64,000 bases of DNA, taken from NCBI GenBank assembly GCA_001466705.2, contig LATX02000206.1:62001-126000 (forward strand). The letters run 5' to 3'. Below the pieces are notes generated by a model. That model ran no database searches, was not told the origin of the DNA, and saw only the letters and a program-made list of their open reading frames with translations. Within the stretch, counting starts at the first letter, position 1. Every line of letters starts with the position of its first letter. Made by a program: the position numbers and the translations under genes. Source of the stretch: Moniliophthora roreri. Taxonomy: Eukaryota > Basidiomycota > Agaricomycetes > Agaricales > Marasmiaceae. Positions 38,986 through 51,262 of the stretch are shown here, piece by piece.

Positions 38986-41900
38986 TCAGAAGAAGTTATC
39001 GAGAATGGTATCAAGACCCGACTTGGGAGAGAGAATACCAAAATGTGTACCAGCCAAATCATACTTCTCCACGTTTGGGGCATAAAGATCCAGGTCGAAG
39101 TACTCGGAAGCACCGGCGGCGCAAGGCTGGGCGTATACACCTTCCAAAGCGCGCACGAGGACTGTCCTCTTCGCAGGCCACTCTCCAGTGATCCTTTCCC
39201 CAGAAGCAGCTTCCTCCGCGTTGACTTCTTTACCGCGGCGAACACCCATTAGGACGTGAGCGACATAGGCAGTGCAGAAACGAGCGATCCACTTGGGTCC
39301 ACCGCTTCCACCGTCTTTGGAATGTTGAAAGTGATCTGCGAACTGGTAGCTCAAGTGCTCGGAGTTATCGAGTGTTCCGCTCGACGCCATATCGTTGACA
39401 ATACCGAGGATCTAAGGAGAGGAGTCAGTAATGAATACAATCAGATTGAAAGATGTAACGTACATCTTCGCGGAGAGTGCCATCTTGGATTCGTCCCATG
39501 ATGTATGATTGGAATGCAGGTCGCTTGAAGAGAGTCGGGGAGCCATCGAGAAGAACTAAGGCTTCCACAACTTCACCCCGCTTCTGTAACAATTCGGCCA
39601 TATCCAACGCAAGGCATGTACCGAAGGAGAATCCTCCAAGGCGATAAGGACCATGGGACTGCTTCTCCTGGATTTTCTTAAGGTAGAATTCGGAGAGTCG
39701 GCGTAAGGTGCCGGTGATAGGTGCTTCCACAGTGTCTTGCACACCGTAGACAGGGTAATGAGCCTTCTGGGCAGCTTTGACAAGGACGAGGATGCCTCCA
39801 CCAGCACCGTGCATGAGGAAGAGAGGAGTCCCTTCGGTTGCGGTGTTGAGTCGAACAACGGTCTGGTCCAAATCAGCTTCGTGAACGTTGGCCTGCTCGC
39901 CCTCAGAAGGGCCGTTGGCAGTGACAGTGGTAGCAGCAGAAGTTTTCTGCTCTTCTTGAAGCTGATACAACCGAGCGACTAAAGCGTCATCAGCACGAGG
40001 TCAGGGCCAAGAGAAACCAGAACGCCTACCAGTCATCGTTTGACTGAGGAGCTGCAACTGAGTAACCTCCACACCAAAGTAAGTCCTGAGGATACCACTC
40101 AGACGTACAGACGTCAGCGAATCCAAACCGTAGGTCGAGAAAGGGATGTTGTCTTCGACTCGGTCGATGTCAAGGGACAAAACCGAGGCGCAAGCTCCGA
40201 GAATTGACTGCTCCTTGGCACCGTTGGAGGTTGCACCGTCGCTAGTTTCCTTGACCAAAAGATGTCGCATGCTGGCCTGGTGATACTCTGGAACGGCAAC
40301 TGTGGAAAAATGAATGGACAAATAGTCATTATTTCAGCCGCAAAAAAAGAGATACAATGGCATACTTTCCATAACTCGCTTCCAATTGGTCGTAGGGATG
40401 TATACAGGGTTATAAGCAGGTGAGTTGAGAGTCCAGATTGCGTCCACACAGTGGCGCGCCAGCTTGTAACCACTCATTCCGAGATCTTTGTACTAAAAAA
40501 GACCCGTGTCAGCATTGACGATATTCTTTTGAAGTCCGATCACTCACTTTGTCCAGCGCAGCACTTCGAGCGTTTCCAGTCGGCATACTTCGGACGAAGA
40601 CACCACCATCAGTCTAAGGTAGAAGTTCAGTCCCGTTCAGAACGGTAGCAATTAGATTGACTCACCAAAGGAGGAACAGTAATGGTAACACAGTTAGGAA
40701 TATCCGCGCCCATTGCCTCCATCTCGGTTTGAGCCGCAGCATAGTTGCTTTGACCTGCAGATAGGAGTCAGGTCCTCAGACTGATTGAGAATATCACGCC
40801 CAACATACCAGGAGAACCACTGATTGTGGCCATAGAACTAGTCAAGACAAGGAAGTCTAGCTTTTTGGGGTCGACGGCATCTAGGAGAATACGCAAGCCC
40901 TTGACTTTGACATCATACACTGCAAAAGTCAAATGAGTATAAAACCTAGAAAACCAAAGAGAACGTGCGGACCTTTCAGCCAGTCTTCCTCGGTAGTGAG
41001 GTTTAGGAAAAGAGCGTCATTGAGTCTCACGGCAACGTAGAAGACACCGGCGACATTCGGTAGGTTGGAGAATAGAGCCTTAGTCTTCGATTCGTCAAGA
41101 CAGTCCACTGCGACGACGTCAACCTTAGCACCGGTTTCGCGCAAGTAATTGATAATTTTCTTCTCGCGAAGAAGCTTGCCATTCTCGAATGCCTAAATAT
41201 AATCAGCATGTTTGAAAGGAGAAAGACCAGACAACACATCACCTTCTCTCCTGAACGCGAGGTCAAAACGACATGTTGTGCCCCAGATTCAACCAACAGC
41301 CTTGCAATGTTGACCCCAAGACCACCGATTCCACCAATAATGACATAAGCGGCACATGGGTTGAACGCGTTCGAGCCCTTGATTCTACCGGGTCGCAGAA
41401 CCGTCGTGTTCTCGGGTAACGCTTCAAAATTGAGAAGGACAGTCATATCCCTGTAAGGCGCCGCCTTGGAATGGGCAAGCTCTAACGCATCAGCTTGCAC
41501 AATGATAAAAGGTGGCGAAAGACGGGACATGATGTGGCGTGGAGTGGTTCGGATAGCCTCTTCCAAAATGTTCTGTGCTCCAGAGAAGAGTCGGTCATAC
41601 CCAACAGAAACGAAATGTTGACCAGGACGGAGATGACAAGGGTAGATACCGCCGATCTGCACAATGGTTCCCCAAGCAGAAAGCCGCTCGATGGACTCTT
41701 CAAGGATGTCATTTCCATCTTCGAAGTTGAAGACGAAATCGGCACCCTCTGGTGCCCATCTCTGGACAGCATGAGACCACGCTTGCACGTTACCTGATTC
41801 GAAAACGTCTTTGTGAGGGATAGGTGCCGAGGGACCGGAGATTGTGACAAAGATGTTGAAACCTTGCTCTTGGAGGTAGGCAAGGGTAGCCAGAGCGGCA

Positions 41901-44900
41901 GGCGAGGATTCAGCGGCATGGAGGATGACGTGAGAGCTGGACTTCGCAGAAGCCAAAATTTTCATTACGACCGAGGAGATGAACGCCAACCGACCAACAA
42001 GAGCAGCAGAGGACGGAAGACTCATGCTGTCGGGGATGACCGTTACGGAACCCTTGGGACATATGATGAAGTTGCCCTTGGGGGTGGAGGTCACTCCCAT
42101 GACCCTGGAAATAGAAGATTGTCAGTTCAAGAGTAAAGAGTGAAGATGAAGCAACTCACCGCTTCCCAGTTAACGACTCGTCGACGTTAGCGCCAACATG
42201 GACGACCTTCCCAGAGAACTCAGAGTGTCCTGGAATCACACTCGAGAGGGCAATGAAAGATACGGCGACTTGAACTTCGTCTGCATCCAAGGTTTTGGGG
42301 AAAGTGCGCCAGAACCGAGTGCCATCGAAGTGTAAGGGTTTAGAGCCGACGGTTTCGGTAGAAGGCGGTAAGGGACCGGCAACAACACGTGGCACTCGCA
42401 TGGCACCATCTTCCTCGACCATCACTTCGGCATCAACCCATCGGAGAGGAATGAGCTCCTTCCGAACGAACTCCTCTTGTTTAACTGGGGTCCAAGATGG
42501 GTGGAAAAGGATCAAGTAGATCTTCCAGAGGTCAAACTCGTGACGGAGTGATCGAGTCAGGCCAATGAGTGTTGCATTGGTGGCTTTGGTGTCGGTGTAT
42601 AACCAAACCTTGAGCGGCGTGGATGAATCAAGTCCAGCGACCAAGTTGACCAATTCAACTTCTCCACCTGCGGTGAAGCGGTGAGTGACAGTGTTCGGCG
42701 GAAGGGTGAGGGATTGGACTTCCTCTAGGGTAGGTAGAACAATTTGCGGCTTCTGTTTCTCAACTGCTGGATCCTCCGTCCTGTGCTTGCTTCTTTGGAG
42801 AAGAAGCAGCAGAGGAATCAGCCAGAGCGATTTCAACAACGAGTACTTATCAATGATGGTGAGTATGCCTTGTAGATGATCATCCTGCAAGCCATATGTA
42901 GGAAGATAAGGTGTGGCAACAGTAGGGGAGGAGCCGCTATCACTCTGAAGTGATGGGGTGGAAATTGCGGGGGAGCTGGGTTTGCAAACTGCCATCTCCG
43001 CAGTTTGCGAGAAGAATGCCATGTGCGACACTGTGGTGCCAGATGTTGTCAAGAAGAGGCCATCAGAGAAGCCTGAGGTCTTTAGAGCGACGTTCCACTC
43101 GGACTTGTCCAAAGAACAATGAGAAGCAGGACGATGCTCTAGAACGCCAAACCATTCCTGGAATGAACCGAAGATGTAATCCATCCCTAGAAGACATAAG
43201 CGACAGGATTCCTAGAGACGAACAAATCCAACTTACAAACACTTCCAACAGCGCCAGTTGCAAAGGATCTTCCATCCAATTCAATGATGGCGAGGTGGCC
43301 GCCAGGTAGAAGCAAATCATGAAGGGTCGAGAGTGTGGAGGTGATGCTCGGGGTTGCATGCAGAACGTCGAAAGCAACAACAATGTCGAAGCTTGCCGGA
43401 TCAATACCTTGTTGTTCAATAGGCTTATTGAGATCAAATGTGACCGGAACGATAGTGGCCCATGGTGACTTGGCAGTAGCTTCTTGAGCAAGCGAAATTG
43501 AGATATCTGTACAGACGTAGTCCACATAGCAGAGCTCAAGCCTCGCGTCCAGCAAAGCTTGGCCAAGCATAGCTGTGAATCGACCAGTACCAGCACCAAC
43601 CTGTGGGAAGGAAAGGCTCAATCAAGCTGATAATGAAAAGAGTGATTCATTCGAACCTCCAATACACGAATGACCCGTTTACCAGCCGCTTGTGCAGTTC
43701 GAACGAGCTTCACAAACTGCTCGACAGTCTCATCGAAGACGCTTCCAATGAAAGGAGGATGCTCATAAATACGGCTCATGAGATCGTCACGGAACAGGAT
43801 GTCAACGGCAGCTTTGGAGTTGACGAGAATGTCTATCGAAGAGCCGTTAGTCTGCTAGTTCTCCAAGAGGTCAGAATTACATACCTGTCTGGCCTTCTCC
43901 AACACGCTGAGTGAGTTCAAAAAGGGAGGCATATTTCTCCTTCATTGCGGGTGAAACATCGTCAATGGCCATCGTGGACTCGAGTGCATAGCCCGACGTG
44001 CGTTGGGCTGCCCATGATACATACCGCTTGCGATCCGGAAGAGTGGGCTGGAAATCTTGAGGAAGGCGGCTGGAGAACAATCAGGACAAGGATCGTTACA
44101 AATTCCTGGCATTACTTACCTCAACGCCTTTTTTGTGTAACCCAAAGCCAGCTTGTCCAGTACTTCTAGAAGTTCTGCGACCTCGGCAGAGAATTCATCT
44201 GCGAGGGTGACATCACCGTGAAGATGGGATTCAGGGAGAGCACGAGGCTGCCAAATCATGCTGAAATGCTCATTGACGGTAGCATCATCTTGCTGTACCA
44301 TCTCAAAGTGGAGACCTTGAATTCGGATATCAGTCGAAGAAGCTCTGCGTAGAGAGTTACAACGAACCTTCGAAGGTGAATACAACGTCATTGTTATCAT
44401 CGAGCACGTAGCAGTCCAAAGTCCACGAGTACGGAGACCAGTAAGCGAGGACAGCGTAGACTCGGAAGTCATCATCAAAAATAACAGGGTCGGTAGTCCC
44501 ATTGTTGCGGAAGCCACGACGGAGAGAGTGAGGTAACTGAAACGGCGATCAGCCAGATCGAGCAGATGAAAGGAGTAGTGTTTACCATGAAGGTCCGCTC
44601 TTTGTTGCCAACATTCACATGATCGTACAGCTATTACTTGTCAGCATCCAATTGTCTACCTGTAGCGCGAGAACATACCAAGTTCCAACTGATACCGGAC
44701 TGGACAGCGATGTAAGCGAGATCAAGGCAGATAATGAGCGGACTTACCTGGAAGACGGCATCCATCAGGGCGGGATGGAACGTATAGCCGGTACGAGTGA
44801 GAGTATTGCCATGACCTTTGATCCAAACAATGGCTTCAGTGTCGTTAACAGCAATCTTCTGAATTCGGCGGAACCTACAGATACAATTAACAGAGCTCTC

Positions 44901-47900
44901 AGTCAGATATTGAAGGCGACGTACTCGGTTCCAAACTGTGCGACACCCTCCAACTCATCGTAAACAGCCTCATGAAGATGTGTTGACCGAGAACGAGCAA
45001 GGACAGCGTCGACGTCGACGTGTGTGATACCTCCCGGGCTGATCTCTGGCTGACCGTAGTCAAGCTTGCCGTAAGCGTGAAGGGAATCGAAGGGTGGTTC
45101 AGAGCGAGTCCAGTTGAGATCTCCTTGCATACTCTCTGCGAATCAATAAAGGGGGTTAAGCAATGAGACCCTGTGAATGGTAATGCACATACGGAGAGCT
45201 GTAGACGACTTCACGCTCCACCTGTTGCCATCACGAGCAACCTTGAGAGTAGCTGCAGGCACGGATCCATCTAGAATAAATGCCGACTCGAACCGACAAT
45301 CCCAGACTGATGTAACGTCGGGGAACTCGAGGGCCATTTCGATGTATGCGGCAGCAGGAATGAGGTTCTAAGGAATGTCAGTATGATGGCAGAGGTATGT
45401 CCTGAAGGTAACATACCGATTGATCGATGACATGGTCAGCCATCCAAGTTTCCGGAAGACTCGGGCTTACACGTAACCGCTCGCTGTTGAGAGGCCTTTC
45501 AGGAGGCAGCAATTTGTGGAGGTAGCTGGGAACGCGAGGCGCAATGGTAAAGTACTTCGATTGGAAGGGGTATTTCGGACCGAGGAGCTTCTCTGGAGGA
45601 CAGCCGTTGAGGAGTGCAAAGTTGATCTGTTTACTCGGTATCAATGAATCGTCGACAACAAGAGAAATGGAAACATACCGAGTTGACACCTGCAACCGAC
45701 AGCTGACCAATCCCTTCGTACAGTGCATCAAGTTCGGTGGGAGGGCGTTGACCAGCTTTGATGTGACGAGCCGAAGGAGGACGTTTGCTACCCGCGACTG
45801 ATTCGAAGGCACCCATTCGTTTAATGTACTGATGAATAGACTAGTTAGCGTTGGAAAAAGGTACGAGGAGAAAGCACATACTTGAGACAAGACGGGATGA
45901 GGAGCAATCTCAACGAAGGTCGTGTTTTCGCCGTACTTCTCGATGAGCTTGGGAATAGCATCAGAGAAGCGAACAGGTTGACGAAGGTTGTTCCAGAGGT
46001 AGTCGATCGTGTACTCCTTCTCAACGAATTCGGCTGTGACTGTCGACATCACTGGAAGCGAAGGCTTGTGGGTACCAGGGTGTGCTTCAAAGATTGCAGC
46101 GAGCTCTTGACGGTATTGGGTCTCGCAAGCATCGACATAAGGAGAGTGAACAGCAGTGCTGACACGAAGCTTGCGAGCAGAGACCCCAGAAACCCATTGG
46201 TCGATATACTTGGCCAGTTCGTCGACGAGATACTCAGCACCCGAGAGACCAAAGTCGGTCGGGCTATTCCGAGCCGCCACGTGGAGAGAGTCGGTAACAC
46301 CCGTCGTCGGGTTATTGGAAAGGTCAACGACTGCTTCGGCATAATCTTGGACTGTTCGAAGGTCGCAACCAGAGACAGCGACCATGGCTCCACCAATGTT
46401 GTCAACGAGGCGAAGAGCAGCACCTCGAGCAACGGCGATCTTGACGACCATCTACAAACATGTTAGCGCGAAAACTCTTAAATGTGAACAGCGACAATAC
46501 CTCGCGAGGCATAGCACCACTGGCATAAAGAACAGCAGTTTCGCCGATACTGTGTCCAACGATGGCGTCGGGCTTGAGACCAAGGTAGATCGAAAGGTCG
46601 AAAAGAGCGATCTGGAAGAAAGTGATGGAAACAGAGATGGCGTCTGCGGGCCATGAAAGGGACTTGGCGAGGATAGAGTTCGCAGGAGGGTTGGGGACAA
46701 AGAGGCCGGAGGTTTCAAGGAAGGACTTTCCTGTGTACTCGGTGTAAATTTTGTCGGAAGCCAAGATACTTTCACGGAAAACAGAGTATCGGGAGAAGAG
46801 TTCACGACCCTGTTGCCAGTGCTGAGGGCCTATCAAAAGTTGATTAGTACGTGTTACAAATGGATAGGCATGAGTAAACCCACCTTGACCAGAGAAGCAA
46901 AAGATCAGAGGAACAGCACGTTTTGAGACCATGACAGGTTCAGTGAACTTTGCCTGGCCCAAGGAATCTGCAACTGCGAATGAACGCCAGCTCAATTGGC
47001 GAGCACGAGAGCCGAGGTGTTCAGATAGGGATAGAGGGTCGACATCCGCGTACTCGGCTTTGTAGCTCTCGACGAGAATGTTGACTGCACGAGGAGTGAG
47101 ACCTCCAACGGCGAAGAGATATGGTCCCGAGTTTAGAGTTTCATAGTCAGGGAGGACGGGCCTAACATCGTGTTCTCGCAGGACAGTGTGACCACAAGAT
47201 CCTGAGCAGCTGTCAGCTGGGAAATGGCTGGATGGAATGAATGATCTAACGCACCTCCAAATCCGAAGGAAGAAATCGACGCAATAAGACCTTGCTCGGC
47301 GTCGTAGGGAACAAAGTTTTCGACTTTAATAGGTACCCGCAGTTTGTACTTGTCAAACTGGATCTTCGAAGAAGGCTTTTTGAAGTATCCATTCGGGAGA
47401 ATCTGCTTGCGCTCCAACATCATGACAACCTGTTCATAGATTCAAATAATCTATCCATGTTCAAACGGTGAACCGAGCCTGCCTTAACAATCGAACTGAT
47501 GTATGCGCCCATCTCACCGTGACCGATATTACTCTTGACGGAACCAATGACGACCTCTCTGTCACCACGACCATCCGAGAAGCAGGCGCCCGCAGCGTTG
47601 GCTTCGAACTGATCTCCAACTATGGTTCCGGTACCGTGCAGCTCGACGAAATCGGCTTGGTTGGGAACTAAACCAGCGTCAGAGTAAGCGTTTCGGATGG
47701 CCTATGCCGATTGTGAGATGGTGCTTGCAACTCTGAGGAGATAGGACCTACCGCTGCTTGAGCATCAGGGCTGGGAGTGGTCAAAGAGCCCATAAGAGAA
47801 CCACAGGAAGTAAGAGCGCTTCCGACAAGTGTAGCCAAGATACGATCATGATCTCTGACGGCGAGATCGTGACGTTTGATAACGAGAGCGCCAACTATAA

Positions 47901-48998
47901 GGAAAGTTATTAAAAATGTGGAAGGAATCCCGACAATGGTTAACTTACCAATGTCACCACGAGCATAGCCGTTGGCATCTTCATCGAAAGACTTAGACAT
48001 ACCATCTGGACTAAGAACTCCGAGTCTGCTAAAGGAAGAAGTCTCGAGCGGACTCATGATGATGTTGACACCAGCGACGACGGCCTGGTCACACTCGCCG
48101 TTCCTAATGGCCTGAACGGCGAGATGCATGGCGGTAAGACTAGAAGAGCAAGCCGTGTCAACAGGCAAGGACGGTCCGGTCATGTCGAAGACATAGCTGA
48201 TACGATTAGCGTTGATTGCGAGAGAAGTACCTGTCATGTAGTACCTGTAAGGTGTTATTATCCATGCAACATAATGAAGCTGAAGATGGCTGTACTCACG
48301 CTCCAGCCTCAGTAATATCCATGTCAAAGGGAGCACCTCCGCCGGCGCATCCGACGTAGACGCCAGTATTAGTACCTCTGAAGTCAACGCCGCTACGCTG
48401 AAGGGCGTTGAAGGCCTGGTGAAGCCTATAATAGAAGTAGTTAGCAAAAATAAGGGTGACAGAGGGGTCGTGAAATACATGGCAATCTGGGAGCAAGACA
48501 TCTGGGCTGATTCAGCCGGGGTAATACCAAACTCTTGAGGGTCGCCGATGGTCTAACAAGAGATCGAGCCAAGTTAGAGAAAGTCGCGTTGCAGCTAAGG
48601 GTATACGCACGAAATTGGGTATATAGCCGCCCTTAGTCTGTGAAAAAGGTACGACACTCAGAAGAGAACAATGGATGAGCATCGGAGACGACTTACAGCG
48701 GCAATCTTGCCTGGTTGACCTGGCTCAGTAGCACGGTATGCCTCGGCGTTCCAACGGTCCTTTGGCACGGTAATGATACCAGAACCACGGACCTTCAGGA
48801 ACTCATAGAACTCATCACAGTCAAGTCCGTCGTCAACGCCACCAGGGGCGGCGACAGAAACACCTGTTAAAGCGTGAACAATCGGTCAGAGTCCGGGCAT
48901 CGAGGAGAGGGCAGCAACTTACCGATGATGGCCATAGCGTGAGTATCGATGTGATCATAGCCAGGACGGAAGCCAGTGGCAGTTGGGGTTGAAACCAT
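38986..48998 (-). CDS. Complete polyene-type reducing PKS, KS-AT-DH-MT-(ER)-KR-ACP-TE (PKS-2)
   Basis: I place 33 exons from ATG 48,998 to TGA 38,986; they sum to 8,241 nt, in frame, giving 2,746 residues. Domains: KS (DTACSSS with Cys189, ELHGTGT, KSNIGH), AT (GHSIGE), DH (DHVIDQS with His955; HPALMDAVFQ with Asp1127), C-MT (VGAGTG at about 1389), an ER-like region whose nucleotide loop is only HAAESSP (about 1914), KR (GGIGGLG; SNYAAAQ at about 2254), ACP (YGLDSL, about 2407) and TE (GGFSFGT Ser about 2551; GTHFGI His). The order and the built-in TE match basidiomycete polyene synthases (PPS1, LpaA; from memory). The likely product is a methylated conjugated polyene acid. Intron 47,430-47,482 uses a GC donor. 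A TATA box lies 80 bases upstream. It is a near-duplicate of the PKS at the left edge. Confidence 0.96.
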
Positions 48999-49077
48999 TC
49001 TGACGGTATAGGGGAGGGTTGAGCTATGGAGTTAAAGTCTAGCAAACTTGGAGGGAGACTCCCCCGCAACTTCACTG

Positions 49078-49169
49078 TTTATAAGGCTAATCCGCAAGGG
49101 TGCACTTATGATCGCACGTTGAGTTCGTCACGCTCAACCGAGCTGGTCCACACGACCTGACCTTGCGGA
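49078..49169 (-). promoter_or_regulatory. PKS-2 core promoter and palindromic sites
   Basis: On the minus strand, TATAAA (49,078-49,083) lies about 80 bases before the PKS-2 ATG. Upstream, TCCGCAAGG (49,091-49,099) and CCTTGCGGA (49,161-49,169) form a perfect 9-bp inverted pair. They enclose a smaller GTTGAG...CTCAAC pair (49,118-49,138). Paired GC-rich half sites are typical of binuclear zinc-cluster regulators, but no regulator gene is in the window, so binding is inference. Confidence 0.5.
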
Positions 49170-51262
49170 GATAAACAGGTATGTTTGCGGAAGGTGAGAT
49201 CAAGCTATCTGGTGGTGATATCTCGCTAACGAGGCGCTAGTGATCACGGAAGTACTTCGTTGCCCTCCGAAACGTTTTTGCTTACAGGCACCAGGTTGAA
49301 CTTTGGATGAATCTGATAAACGTTCCATATTGCATATTGCGAAGTCTCCCGAGAACTAAGCTCGTCGATTCGAGAGGTCTGCGGTGATATATGGTAATAT
49401 TCTTTGTGGCAATAAGTTTTTGCTGCTGAAGATCACCTGTATAGCCGTAGCGTAGTGTGTGACAAAGAATCAGACTCGGATTTTGAATGTGCAGAACAAT
49501 AATGTCATTTTTCCGTGCCTAGGTATGTACTTCTGGCTGAGTCGCTCTGAGCAGCCGCATTAGACCGGGCACCTTGAAATTTAGATTTCGTCAAGTTGTC
49601 GTGCCAGTGTGTGATTCGCGATATCCATTCGTATTCAGATTCATGAAAACCCCTCGACGTACGCTGGAAACTTGAGATATGAGGTTGGCAGGTACTGATG
49701 CACGAACGACCTGTTACGGTGCGCGTATTGTGCAAAACCCACCAGCGTTGGGGCGTTTATAGCAGCTCCAAAGGTTTTTCCAGGCCAATAGCTTGATAAA
49801 AAGGAGAGATTTGATTGAAATTGGGGGACACCAGCACAGATAACATTGAAGTTCTCGATGCCGATTCGAATCTGCTAAACTCTCCTCAGTTCCAAGCCGG
49901 TTTGAATTTAGATTGACGCACAGATTTATGACCACCTTAGTCCCTGTATCCCATGCCGGATAAACGTGGACGGGACCCACAAACGCCTTGGATGATCGCG
50001 CAGGTTCTCCAGTTGTTGAATGAATGGTCGAAGCGTTGTAGGTATGAACGTCACGCGTTACAGTCAAAGTACGTCACTCAGTACTCCGGTTCGTTAAGCG
50101 ACAAATTTGCCAATTTTTTTCCTTATGCGGAAGGTATGGGTGCGAAAGCTGTGGTCTAATAGATAGAGATAGATCATTTTGTTTGGCTCGCTTCATCGTT
50201 CAGCGCACGTTCAACGTTCAACTTCGCTCTCATTACGGCCAGCCCCAGAAATTCCAAGTTTCCGCAAAATTACAATACCAGAAACGGACTCGTAATTGCC
50301 ATTGGACCCTGATGACTCACTGCGGCAAGTCAATTTTGGTTCAACAGTGACGGCTGAACTTTCGAGCCCTTTCCTTCTCAATTTCAGGTAAGTAGAACTT
50401 CTTGAACTGTGTCGTATGTGACATTACACTCGTTTCTGTGCTTTTACATGCACAATGCATGAGTTCTACTGCGCCATACTACGCAGAACCCAATACTATT
50501 GCGCATACAGTCACAGGGATTCTCCATCGTCCCGTAGGACATGATATATTATTCGCTACACATGTAATTACTGCATACCGGTTTTGTTTTCTCCGAGTCT
50601 TCTCGTGCTATCACTCCGGACGAGTTTTCTCCGAGTTCATTCTAACTCAAAATGTCTCTCACTTATTCATTTCTCTACGCCTAGGCGCTCAAGTGGCTGC
50701 GCCGTATGCTTGTTATTTTTGCTATCTACCTCCAGTAGCGTATAAGACCCTAGCACGAAGGAAATTACTGCTAGCTCCTGCGTCTAGTGCTCTACGAGAC
50801 CCCCCGAGTTCTCTACAAGCTTACCTGGAAATGTGAGTGTTGAGTATATTTTCCCCCGTGCTCCTCGAAATACTGAATACTTACAGAAGTGATCTTCGCA
50901 GTTCTTCTGAGCTTCTTCGCTCCATTCTCGGCTTAACCGATTACGAGATTCGTTTCAGCATCGGGTCGTGCATCATTCTTTCTCATCTTCTCATAAGACA
51001 CAACTCCCATCATAAAACCTTTCCCGTACATTATCGTCTGGTGCCTCCGCGGTGAAGACAGAGTCTGAATACCGCGAGTCTCTGACGTACTCCAGATATC
51101 GTTCTTCCAGCTCTTCACGACACGTTCATTCTGATAAGGACAGCTGTATCAGGCTGGGAATCGTGCGTGGTTTTCACGACTTGACCTTCCCTCAGGCAAG
51201 GCCGACTCAGCTGCATTTGTACATTATCATTTACCTTGCTTGCAAGTCCCAACTCCTCCACG
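49170..51262. other. Divergent intergenic region PKS-2 / CCD
   Basis: Two kilobases between divergent starts. Open frames at 49,714-50,067 (minus) and 50,402-50,836 (plus) have no recognisable domain and I do not call them genes. The only structure I can support is the dispersed repeat at 50,226-50,330. Confidence 0.5.
50226..50330 (+). repeat. Dispersed repeat, copy 1 (upstream of CCD gene)
   Basis: Shares the core AACGGACTCGTA then GGACCCTGAT and CTGCGG-AAGT with 56,450-56,540 in the same orientation; similarity extends left over AGCCCC-AGAAA. It is about 930 bases before the CCD start. Confidence 0.7.

Noticed and set aside
45882..46466. 194-codon plus-strand open frame
   Set aside because: Antisense shadow of the PKS-2 acyltransferase exon.
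50402..50836. 144-codon plus-strand frame between PKS-2 and the CCD gene
   Set aside because: No ATG at its head, no domain and no splice context; I describe it only as part of the intergenic region.
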